Part shown: piece by piece, positions 1-5,648 of the stretch
Position numbering within the stretch: the stretch's first letter is position 1
How the letters are laid out: each line of letters starts with the position of its first letter
Source of the DNA: Akkermansiaceae bacterium
GTDB taxonomy: Bacteria > Verrucomicrobiota > Verrucomicrobiia > Verrucomicrobiales > Akkermansiaceae
Direction: 5' to 3'
Length of the DNA stretch: 5,648 bases
NCBI GenBank assembly: GCA_018676385.1
Contig: JABHEX010000352.1
Span: forward strand, 1 to 5,648
Notes under the pieces: generated by a model
The model's database searches: none
Seen by the model: only the letters and a program-made list of their open reading frames with translations
Told to the model about the DNA's origin: nothing
Made by a program: the position numbers and the translations under genes

Positions 1-850
1 CGATGGCGCAGGCACCGAGGTAAAAAGTGATGCCAAGGTTATGGTGTTCCCCGAAAATGATGGCGGCGGCAATGATTCCGTAGATGGGTTCAAAATTAGA
101 GGCTAGGTTTAAGGTATAGGCGCTGATGGTGCGTAGTAGTTTGTTGGTCAGGTCTTGAGCGAAAATGGTGCAGACCCAGGCGAGGAGGATGATCCATAGC
201 CATTCGATGGGATCACTAAAAATTAGAGCGCCGAAGCAGCCAGAGCCGACCATTGGAACGGCGGCGAGACAAACGGCAGTAGCGGCGAGCATTTCCCAAC
301 CAACCATGACCATAGGGTCGCCACCTTTGATGACGATACCTTTATTAAGCACCATGAAGATGGCAGCGAGTAAGGCGCTGAGCAGAGCCATGAAGAGGCC
401 GAGTAGGTGTCCTTTTTCTGCGCCTGCGATGAGGCAAATCCCTGCGAGGACGAGAATGCCAAGCATCACTTCAAATCGTTGAATTCGGCGGCGTGTGAGT
501 AGTGGCTCGGTGAAGGCGGTGAACAACGAGAGGGTAGCGAGACCAGCCAGAGCAATGGAAACGTTGGCGATCTTGACTGCTCCGAACAAACAAAGCCAAT
601 GAAGGCCAATGATGACGCCGATACCTAACAGTCGCATGACATCCACACGCCCAAGCCAGATTTTCCTGTTCCTCATCAACATCACCCACAGAAAAGCTCC
701 GATGGCTGAAACTAGGCACCGCCAGGTAATCAAGACGGGTGCGCTGAGTGAAGAGAGCCGTCCGATGATCGTAGTCGCCGCATAGATGACTACGAGCAGG
801 TGGAGCTTGTAAAACTGGTTGATACGAAAGACTGGTTTATGAGCTGACGA
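1..850 (-). CDS. EamA/DMT-family inner-membrane transporter, 3' end cut off by the window, start codon unclear
   Basis: My reverse-strand translation gives a frame open from 880 to the left edge: 293 codons without a stop, bounded upstream by TAA at 883-881. The product is very hydrophobic, with two EamA-like halves. The first begins KLHLLVVIYAATTIIGRLSS and contains EPLLTRRR; the second ends EPIYGIIAAAIIFGE followed by a GITFYLGACAI helix. That proline/glutamate signature before the last two helices is typical of drug/metabolite transporters with ten membrane segments. Family members are about 290-300 residues, so only a short C-terminal piece is missing. The substrate cannot be told; metabolite or amino-acid export is usual. 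No ATG, GTG or TTG occurs in frame before TTG at 733, which lies inside the first helix region. I set the start at TCG 850-848 because it sits 8 bases after AAAAGGAG. The family call is sure; the start is not. A start mutation, a sequencing error or a pseudogene is possible. Confidence 0.8.
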
Positions 851-858
851 CTGGGAAG

Positions 859-866
859 CTCCTTTT
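859..866 (-). promoter_or_regulatory. Strong Shine-Dalgarno-like AAAAGGAG before the DMT transporter
   Basis: The minus strand reads AAAAGGAG here, one of the best SD matches in the window. At the usual 5-9 base spacing the transporter frame has only CAG and TCG codons, with no standard start. The site therefore suggests where translation should begin (around 850) but does not settle it. Confidence 0.5.
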
Positions 867-873
867 GATTTTT

Positions 874-901
874 GCTTGGATTACCATTTGGGTAACCAAG
901 C
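874..901 (-). other. 11-bp stem-loop between the esterase and transporter genes
   Basis: On the minus strand GCTTGGTTACC (901-891) pairs with GGTAATCCAAGC (885-874), giving 11 base pairs, one bulged T at 880 and a five-base loop CAAAT. It lies 34 bases past the esterase stop. It is followed by AAAAATC rather than a T-run, so it is not a canonical intrinsic terminator in this direction. It could protect the esterase mRNA 3' end or act as a 5' leader structure for the transporter transcript. The ATG at 887-885 overlaps its loop. Confidence 0.55.
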
Positions 902-908
902 AAGGGGC

Positions 909-917
909 ATTGTAGCA
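909..917 (-). promoter_or_regulatory. Candidate extended -10 promoter element for the transporter
   Basis: The minus strand reads TGCTACAAT, one mismatch from the extended -10 consensus TGnTATAAT. No good -35 hexamer lies 16-18 bases upstream, which is tolerated by extended -10 promoters. Initiation about seven bases downstream would place the stem-loop at 901-874 at the very 5' end of the transcript. Such a short motif can occur by chance. Confidence 0.35.
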
Positions 918-935
918 GAAGTGATTGGGTTAAAA

Positions 936-2804
936 CTAATTTTTGGTATGATCATGCTCTTTGAGCAGGGCTTTCGCTTGCTGAATGTGTCGGCGCAGGT
1001 CTTCTGCTTTCAGAGCTTTTTGAATATCTCTTTTGGATGGAACTTTGTCAGCGTCCTCAAACTTGATCAGTGGAGTTTCCTCAAGATCCCAGTCGTCACT
1101 GCGTTGGGTGGCCAGTGGGATATCTGAGTTGCGGGTGTTCTGAATGTTAGCCATTGGGTTGCGTGCCCATGCGTAGCGGTAGTGCTTGGGCTGAGAAACC
1201 ATCGGACTTGTGAGGACCAAGGATTTTTGATCTTTGATGTCGCGCTTACGGTTGTCTTTTCCAGTTACCAAATGCGTAATTGTGGCAGGGTGGAATTTTC
1301 GATCATCGCCAGCAATGGCAAATCCCTCCATCACGTGGCCGTTATCGACGTTTGATACTGTTTGATCGAATGTTAGAATGATGCGGTCGCCTTGGGTTTT
1401 CATTTCTTTAATAGTCGCGGGTTTCCAGTGGAGGTCTTTGCTGAACCCGTATTCGGTGGCGAGTGCCCAACGTGCTATTCTCTCACCTGCAGGCATTTTG
1501 AGTTGTGGATGATACCAGCGGCGACGCAGATCATAGGTGCTGGTGAAGCCGATGTTTTCATCTCCTGCGTTGAGCAATTCGAGGAATGTCTCGTACTGGG
1601 CAGCGCGAATGTAGGCTCCGGTGTCGTGCATCAACTGCGTGTAGTTCTCGCTCGTCTGTGCGGTGCCGGCGGTGCAAAGCGAGAGTATACCAAAGGGCAT
1701 TTCTGGGTCTTGGAATGCCTTGCGCCAAGCCTTGATCATTTCAGGAAAAACATCGTCATACATTTTTGCTCCTTCGGTGCCACTGAAGCAGTTGTTGAAT
1801 CCCTGATGGAAAATAGCACCTTTGACTCGGATGCCCGCGATGGGTGCGATCATTCCATTGTAGCAGCTTCCTGGGTAGTTGTGGTTTTTGTCTGGTCCTG
1901 GTCGCGCTTTGGTCGGCTTTTTCATGTTTGAGGGAATGTCTTTCCCCTGTTTTTTCAATTTAGCAACTTTGGATTCATATCGTTTCACCTGAATGGCAAT
2001 GTCGGCCTTGGGGTCATAATCGGCTACTTTCTGATCCCAAGTTGCTAATAGATTTTTAACCGGAGCTGACTTCATGGAGTTGAGAACACTTTTGGGTGTC
2101 CATGTTTCAACGGTGGTGCCGCCGCGTGATGTGTCAATGACTCCAATGGGGATTCGCGACGCCATGTGAATGCGACGGGCGAATGTGTAACCGATCGCAG
2201 AAAGCTCTTTGGTAATTTCAGGTGTGCAAACATCCCAGTCACCTTTTCGAAAATGGCGGCTAGACCAGTCACTCCATTGATGGAGGCGGGCAAAATTTTG
2301 TTTTGCCTTCGTTCCTTCGTCGTGGGGGAGAGAGAGGATCCGAATTTCGGGGTAATTTGAGGACACGATCTCCAGCTTGCCATTTTCAACCTTACTGAGC
2401 TCGAACTCCATGTTGCTCTGGCCAGCCAGTATCCATACATCACCGATCAGGATATTGTTTAGGGTGAGAATTTTAGTTTTCCCCTGAATTTTGATTTCAA
2501 TGGGTTTGGTATTGGCTGGTCTGGCAGGAAAGGTGACTTTCCATGAGCCGTCTTTGGATGCAGATGTTTTTTGATCGGCATCATCGAGAGTGACAGTGAC
2601 CGTCTCATTGGCTGATGCCCATCCCCAGATAGCAATTGGTTGGTCCCGCTGGAGCACCATGTTGGATTGAAAAAGGTGATGTATGTGCAGACCATTCTGA
2701 TGTGCAGGAAACTCAACGACATCTGCACGGGGCATTTTTTGCGCGTGCGAGGATGTGATCACTGAGAAGGAAATCAGAGAGAAAAGGATGGGTATGTTTT
2801 TCAT
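936..2804 (-). CDS. Secreted sialate O-acetylesterase (SGNH/SASA family)
   Basis: The 622-residue product starts with a classical signal peptide: Lys3, a hydrophobic stretch at about 4-18, and likely SHA|Q cleavage after residue 21. It should act in the periplasm or outside the cell. Family landmarks in order: NMVLQRDQPIAIWGWA (48-63), GDVWILAGQSNME (121-133) with the nucleophile Ser130, GGTTVETW (228-235), YNGMIAPIAG (315-324), HQGFNN (333-338) at the usual W-Q-G-E-S-N block, and YHPQLKMPAGERIARWAL (431-448) with the probable catalytic His432. YAWARNPMANI (544-554) closes the fold, and a charged helical tail (about 585-622) follows. Such enzymes remove O-acetyl groups from sialic acids or other acetylated sugars; the natural substrate here is unknown, as no glycosidase or sulfatase is adjacent. 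The segment at about 262-305 is rich in Lys and Pro and looks like an insertion. ATG 2804 is chosen because the signal peptide follows directly. The upstream SD is weak. Confidence 0.88.
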   Translation of the reverse strand: MKNIPILFSLISFSVITSSHAQKMPRADVVEFPAHQNGLHIHHLFQSNMVLQRDQPIAIWGWASANETVTVTLDDADQKTSASKDGSWKVTFPARPANTKPIEIKIQGKTKILTLNNILIGDVWILAGQSNMEFELSKVENGKLEIVSSNYPEIRILSLPHDEGTKAKQNFARLHQWSDWSSRHFRKGDWDVCTPEITKELSAIGYTFARRIHMASRIPIGVIDTSRGGTTVETWTPKSVLNSMKSAPVKNLLATWDQKVADYDPKADIAIQVKRYESKVAKLKKQGKDIPSNMKKPTKARPGPDKNHNYPGSCYNGMIAPIAGIRVKGAIFHQGFNNCFSGTEGAKMYDDVFPEMIKAWRKAFQDPEMPFGILSLCTAGTAQTSENYTQLMHDTGAYIRAAQYETFLELLNAGDENIGFTSTYDLRRRWYHPQLKMPAGERIARWALATEYGFSKDLHWKPATIKEMKTQGDRIILTFDQTVSNVDNGHVMEGFAIAGDDRKFHPATITHLVTGKDNRKRDIKDQKSLVLTSPMVSQPKHYRYAWARNPMANIQNTRNSDIPLATQRSDDWDLEETPLIKFEDADKVPSKRDIQKALKAEDLRRHIQQAKALLKEHDHTKN

Positions 2805-2918
2805 GATGCTTTTGTAATGGGATGAACGAAGAGTGTGGCCTAAAGATTTTATGGATACGGGCCAGATATGTTTTTCTTGTCTGAATACAGAATATCAGTG
2901 GGTCTGTTTGAGTGTGTA
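2805..2918. other. Intergenic region between the release-factor-like gene and the esterase
   Basis: These 114 bases contain no gene I can support. Two weak hairpins are visible: CTGAATACAGAATATCAG (2881-2898), and TGGCC/GGCCA arms about 19 bases apart around 2837-2865. Neither is followed by a T-run on the minus strand. An esterase promoter may lie here, but I see no convincing -35/-10 pair. Confidence 0.4.
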
Positions 2919-3323
2919 TTAATCGTTTCTTCCGGGGGGTTTGCGTAAGTTTTTTTTATCGGCGTGCTTAGATTTGGCGTCAAGCATACGGTTTTTGGCA
3001 CGCCGTGAGCGGCGGCGTTTTTGACGGCGAATTTTTTCTTGTGCCTGTTTTTTGGCGGATTTTTTGCCATCGCGGATCTCTTCTAGCCGTTCACAAAGTT
3101 CTCGTCTGGCGATATAACGATTCAGTTCTCGTGACCTCTGCTGTTGGCACTTAACTTCGATGCCGCTATGTGCGTGTTTGAGGTATACGCAAGAAGCTGT
3201 CTTGTTGATTTTTTGCCCACCACTTCCACTGCCCTGAATGAATTTCTCGGTTAGGTTTTCTTCGGTCACTCCGAGCCCCGCCATGCGGACCTCAAGGGCG
3301 GCGATTTTTTCAGGGCTTGGCAC
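2919..3323 (-). CDS. Small GGQ release-factor-like protein, candidate ribosome-rescue peptidyl-tRNA hydrolase
   Basis: From GTG 3323 the product is 134 residues. It contains only the catalytic domain of class I release factors: GSGSGGQKINKT (31-42) with the GGQ that triggers peptidyl-tRNA hydrolysis, then HSGIEVKCQQQRSRELNRY, matching the RF1/RF2 domain 3 pattern. The codon-recognition domains are absent, so it cannot read stop codons as RF1/RF2 do. The last 50 or so residues are very rich in Lys and Arg (QEKIRRQKRRRSRRAKNRM), like the RNA-binding tails of ArfB/ICT1 and mitochondrial mtRF-R. Rescue of stalled ribosomes or large subunits is inferred. The frame stays open to ATG 3395, which would add 24 residues and overlap panB by 59 bases. 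I prefer GTG because it begins just before the conserved region, lies 13 bases past the panB stop and gives the family's usual length. It is the last gene of the block. Confidence 0.8.
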   Translation of the reverse strand: MPSPEKIAALEVRMAGLGVTEENLTEKFIQGSGSGGQKINKTASCVYLKHAHSGIEVKCQQQRSRELNRYIARRELCERLEEIRDGKKSAKKQAQEKIRRQKRRRSRRAKNRMLDAKSKHADKKNLRKPPGRND

Positions 3324-3336
3324 GAAGTTGGTGAAG

Positions 3337-4107
3337 TTAAATATTGGCGATGTATTCTCGAGCTGCTCGATCAATCTCACCAGCGACATCTCCATTTACA
3401 TTGGCGAATGGAGGTACGAACCAAGGGTAGGAACCGGTAATATCGGTTATGACCGCGACTTCGCCGTCGCAGGTTTGTTTTGATTCAGCTGCCTTGCATC
3501 CAATACCGATAGTTGGGATGTCGAGCTGCTCTGTGATTTTTTGTGCAAGCTCAGGGACAACACTTTCTAACACAATAGAAAAGCACCCAGCGTTCTGTAG
3601 CGCGTGTGCACCCTCGAGAATGGCACAGGATTCAGCCTTGGTTTTACCTTTTTTCTTGTAGCCTCCCTCTTCTAACACACGCTGGGGAAGCATGCCGTGG
3701 TGGCCCATGACGGGGATGCCCGAGGCAACGATTGCGCGAACTTTTTCCACCTGATTAATTCCGCCTTCTAGTTTGACGACATCGGCACCTGCTTCAACTA
3801 GTTGGGCAGATGACTTTACGGCTTGCTCTGGACTATCGTAACTGTGGATGGGTAAATCGCCGATGACGATGGCATTGGTCACACCACGAGCAACCGCTGC
3901 AGTGTGGTGCAACATCATATCGAGTGTCACGTGAGTGGTGTCGGGAAAACCTAGCACGACCATGCCGAGCGAGTCACCAACAAGAATGAGGTCTATGCCG
4001 ACTTCATCGAGGATACGTGCTGTCGCGTAGTCATATGCAGTCAGAGCTGCCAGAGGACGGTTGCCCTTGGCTTCCTGAATAGAAGTGATTTTATTTTTTA
4101 AGCTCAC
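3337..4107 (-). CDS. panB: 3-methyl-2-oxobutanoate hydroxymethyltransferase (ketopantoate hydroxymethyltransferase)
   Basis: PanB transfers a hydroxymethyl group from 5,10-methylene-tetrahydrofolate to 2-oxoisovalerate, giving ketopantoate, the first committed step to pantothenate and coenzyme A, in the cytoplasm. The 256-residue protein spans the whole TIM barrel: LTAYDYATAR (22-31), LVGDSLGMV (42-50), GDLPIHSYD (83-91), VKLEGG (111-116), PVMGHHGMLPQ (132-142), VLESVVPE (179-186) and TIGIGCKAAESKQTCDGEV (199-217). Metal ligands Asp45 and Asp84, Lys112 and the catalytic Glu181 fall at the same numbers as in E. coli PanB, which supports the GTG start at 4107. GHHGMLPQ replaces the usual GHIGLTPQ, and GCK replaces GAG; both look tolerable. 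It lies 12 bases after folK, a pairing seen in other bacteria (folK-panB-panC), but panC is not here. An out-of-frame ATG overlaps the folK stop just upstream. Confidence 0.96.
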   Translation of the reverse strand: MSLKNKITSIQEAKGNRPLAALTAYDYATARILDEVGIDLILVGDSLGMVVLGFPDTTHVTLDMMLHHTAAVARGVTNAIVIGDLPIHSYDSPEQAVKSSAQLVEAGADVVKLEGGINQVEKVRAIVASGIPVMGHHGMLPQRVLEEGGYKKKGKTKAESCAILEGAHALQNAGCFSIVLESVVPELAQKITEQLDIPTIGIGCKAAESKQTCDGEVAVITDITGSYPWFVPPFANVNGDVAGEIDRAAREYIANI

Positions 4108-4119
4108 GGCTGAGTGACA

Positions 4120-4629
4120 TTACCAGTCTGACTGGACAAGGGAAAGCGGAGGTTCATCTGAATCTAGATATTTCAGGTGCTCGGCGATTGTTGCCTTGTC
4201 CCCGGGAAGGATAAGGTTCGGGCTGATGTCGGCGAGCGGTTGCAGAACAAACCGCCGGCTTGTCATTTCTGGGTGCGGAATGTTAAGAATAGATTCTTTG
4301 AGGGTTTTGGTGCCAAAATAGAGAATATCTACGTCGATAACTCGTGGTGCATTATCTTGGAATACAACCTCACGCCCGAGGTGGAACTCGATAGCCTGTG
4401 TAGCTTCTAGTAGCTCGTATGGATTACCTAAGTAATCAATTTCAATCACGGTGTTGAAAAAATCTGGTGAATTCCGTGGGCAGTTAACGGGTTCAGATTG
4501 AAAGATAGGGGCCTGCTTAAAGATAGAATTGTGAGGAACAATTTTTTTGAGCATATCACGCGCCACCTGAATGTGGGTAAGTCGGTTTCCAAGGTTGGAT
4601 CCGAGCGCGATTCCGGTACGATTAGCCAT
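4120..4629 (-). CDS. folK: 2-amino-4-hydroxy-6-hydroxymethyldihydropteridine pyrophosphokinase (HPPK)
   Basis: FolK transfers pyrophosphate from ATP to 6-hydroxymethyl-7,8-dihydropterin, making the substrate that dihydropteroate synthase joins to p-aminobenzoate in folate synthesis. The 169-residue length is close to the E. coli enzyme (about 159). Visible HPPK motifs are ALGSNLGNR (8-16) at the N-terminus, DFFNTVIEI (56-64), the signature APRVIDVDILYFG (94-106) whose Asp99 and Asp101 match the two magnesium-binding aspartates, and IPHPEMTSRRFVLQPLADISP (117-137) for the pterin/ATP pocket. ATG 4629 opens just before the first strand, 33 bases after dapB, with no obvious SD. No other folate gene is in view. 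The link to its neighbour is through cofactor use, since PanB consumes methylene-tetrahydrofolate. The last 15 or so residues are not conserved in the family. Confidence 0.95.
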   Translation of the reverse strand: MANRTGIALGSNLGNRLTHIQVARDMLKKIVPHNSIFKQAPIFQSEPVNCPRNSPDFFNTVIEIDYLGNPYELLEATQAIEFHLGREVVFQDNAPRVIDVDILYFGTKTLKESILNIPHPEMTSRRFVLQPLADISPNLILPGDKATIAEHLKYLDSDEPPLSLVQSDW

Positions 4630-4662
4630 TTATATGAAAGTCAGGTTTCAAGCAGTAGTGAA

Positions 4663-5400
4663 CTATTTTAGATTGAGGACGTCTTGCATGTCGTATAACC
4701 CAGCTGGTTGAGTTTCTAGCCAAACAGCTGCGCGTACGGCTCCGGATGCGAATGTCATCCGGCTGGAAGCTTTATGTGTGAGCTCGAAGCGCTCCCCGTC
4801 AGTGACAAACATCACAGTGTGGTCTCCCACAACATCACCACCGCGTAGGGTATGCATGCCAATTTCTTGGTTGGGGCGTGCGCCAATATTGCCAACGCGC
4901 CCATGAGTCACATTGTTATCGTAACTAGTTTGAGTCTCTTCATTAAGTATATCTAACAATCTTCTAGCTGTGCCGGATGGAGCATCGATCTTGTGGCGGT
5001 GATGCATTTCTGTGACCTCGATATCGAAGTGATCGTTGTCAAGAATCTGAGCGGCTTTACGAGTCAAATAAAACAAAGTGTTAACCCCTACAGAAAAATT
5101 AGGAGCGTAGACTACTGGTAGTTTTTCTGACGCTGACACGATAGCGGCTCGTTCATCATCGGTGTGACCAGTGGTGCCAATCACAAGAGGTGTGTTCGTC
5201 ATCAGCGCATTTTCTAATACCTCGGATGTGAAATGATGGACCGTGAAGTCGATGGTGACATCTACATTCTTAAATGCAGCAGTGAGATCGTCACCTGCAT
5301 CATGAGTGCTGGTGACCTCTGTATCAGGATTTTCGTTTGCGGCTTCGATGAGGGTTTCTCCCATGCGTCCGGAGCGTCCTGTAATGAGTAGTTTAGTCAT
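4663..5400 (-). CDS. dapB: 4-hydroxy-tetrahydrodipicolinate reductase
   Basis: DapB reduces the DapA product to tetrahydrodipicolinate with NAD(P)H, the second dedicated step to diaminopimelate and lysine. The 245-residue protein has both domains: a Rossmann nucleotide-binding part with GRSGRMG (8-14), IDFTVH (50-55), IGTTGHT (74-80) and YAPNFSVGVN (98-107), and a catalytic/tetramerisation part with EMHHRHKIDAPSGTA (131-145). There His133 and Lys137 correspond to E. coli His159 and Lys163, and SGT binds the substrate. RPNQEIGMHTLRGGDVVGDH (175-194) and LYDMQDVL (235-242) close the family pattern. It is somewhat shorter than E. coli DapB (about 273) but complete. ATG 5400 lies six bases after the dapA stop, a spacing typical of co-transcribed and probably translationally coupled genes. 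Confidence 0.97.
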   Translation of the reverse strand: MTKLLITGRSGRMGETLIEAANENPDTEVTSTHDAGDDLTAAFKNVDVTIDFTVHHFTSEVLENALMTNTPLVIGTTGHTDDERAAIVSASEKLPVVYAPNFSVGVNTLFYLTRKAAQILDNDHFDIEVTEMHHRHKIDAPSGTARRLLDILNEETQTSYDNNVTHGRVGNIGARPNQEIGMHTLRGGDVVGDHTVMFVTDGERFELTHKASSRMTFASGAVRAAVWLETQPAGLYDMQDVLNLK

Positions 5401-5406
5401 GATTGA

Positions 5407-5648
5407 TTAGATGAGTCCGTATTCGCTGAGCGTTGTTTTAAGAATGTTATTATTTTCCTTGGTCAAGTTAGCAAGCGGTAATCGCAATTCGTCGGTGCAA
5501 TGTCCCTGTAATGCCACCGCAGTTTTGATGGGAACTGGATTTGTGTCGATAGACATGAGGGTTTTGAAGAGTGCTTCATATTTTAACTGAATTGCATCAG
5601 CTTCGGTTGTGCGCCCATCTGTCATTGCACGAACAAGTCCACTCATGA
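5407..5648 (-). CDS. dapA: 4-hydroxy-tetrahydrodipicolinate synthase, C-terminal fragment (5' end outside the window)
   Basis: Only about the last 80 residues of an expected 290-300 are in view; the frame continues through the right edge, so the ATG at 5646 is an internal methionine. The visible part is the C-terminal helical region of DapA: LKYEALFKTLMSIDTNPVPI with NPVPIK equivalent to the family's NPIPVK, then ELRLPLANL matching the conserved E-x-RLPL segment, and a final SEYGLI like the usual helix ending GL. DapA condenses pyruvate with aspartate semialdehyde. Its Schiff-base lysine and tyrosine lie beyond the edge, so catalytic integrity cannot be judged. Other members of the DHDPS/NAL superfamily share the fold, but dapB six bases downstream makes DapA by far the most likely. 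It is the first visible gene of the block. Confidence 0.9.
   Translation of the reverse strand, partial: MSGLVRAMTDGRTTEADAIQLKYEALFKTLMSIDTNPVPIKTAVALQGHCTDELRLPLANLTKENNNILKTTLSEYGLI

Noticed and set aside
165..482. Plus-strand open frame of 105 codons at the left end
   Set aside because: The minus strand here encodes a continuous EamA transporter. The plus frame is rich in Met, Pro, Arg and Ser in the way expected from the complement of hydrophobic codons.
223..719. Two minus-strand open frames (223-462 and 471-719) that could suggest separate small genes
   Set aside because: Both are out of frame with the transporter, which stays open through the whole region and carries the real family motifs.
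874..901. Stem-loop as an intrinsic terminator of the esterase gene
   Set aside because: The stem is followed by AAAAATC on the minus strand, not by a T-run; on the plus strand it is followed by AAGGGG. It is kept only as a hairpin.
1392..1931. Plus-strand open frame of 179 codons inside the esterase gene
   Set aside because: It lies fully opposite a gene with clear family motifs, has no recognisable domain and no RBS context, and looks like an antisense shadow.
2850..2890. Esterase promoter with TAAAAT as -10
   Set aside because: At 17-base spacing the -35 position reads AAAACA, only half matching TTGACA, which is no better than chance in this A/T-rich gap.
2881..2898. Hairpin CTGAATACAGAATATCAG after the release-factor-like gene as a terminator
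   Set aside because: The stem is short, A/T-rich and bulged, and it is followed by ACAAGAAAAAC on the minus strand, with no T-run.
5407..5646. Treating the 79-codon frame as a small complete gene starting at ATG 5646
   Set aside because: The sequence is clearly the C-terminal end of DapA, and the frame continues past the window edge.

Overview
All recognisable genes lie on the minus strand, so the window is read from high to low coordinates. Base composition is moderate (near half G+C by eye), and several genes have no strong Shine-Dalgarno. The release-factor-like gene and the type of secreted sialate O-acetylesterase resemble what I know from Verrucomicrobiota and related PVC bacteria. That lineage call is an inference from family resemblance, not a database result.

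Right part (5648 down to 2919): a tight biosynthetic block that looks like one operon. It holds the C-terminal end of dapA (its 5' part lies beyond the right edge), then dapB, folK, panB and a small GGQ release-factor-like gene. The gaps are about 6, 33, 12 and 13 bases. DapA and DapB make tetrahydrodipicolinate for lysine and peptidoglycan diaminopimelate. FolK acts in folate synthesis. PanB makes ketopantoate for coenzyme A and uses the folate cofactor 5,10-methylene-THF, so folK beside panB makes biochemical sense. The last gene is a candidate ribosome-rescue hydrolase. It resembles the mitochondrial factor mtRF-R (C12orf65) in its GGQ region and its long basic tail.

Middle (2918-2805): about 114 bases without a gene and without a convincing promoter or terminator. 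Next comes a secreted 622-residue sialate O-acetylesterase (2804-936), a carbohydrate-deacetylating SGNH/SASA-family enzyme.

Left part (about 935 down to 1): a short intergenic region with a good extended -10 sequence, an 11-bp hairpin with a single bulge and a strong SD-like AAAAGGAG. These lead into a ten-helix EamA/DMT transporter that runs off the left edge. This reading frame is fully open but has no ATG, GTG or TTG at its expected beginning, which is the main structural oddity of the window. I see no mobile element, CRISPR array, tRNA, rRNA or toxin-antitoxin pair.
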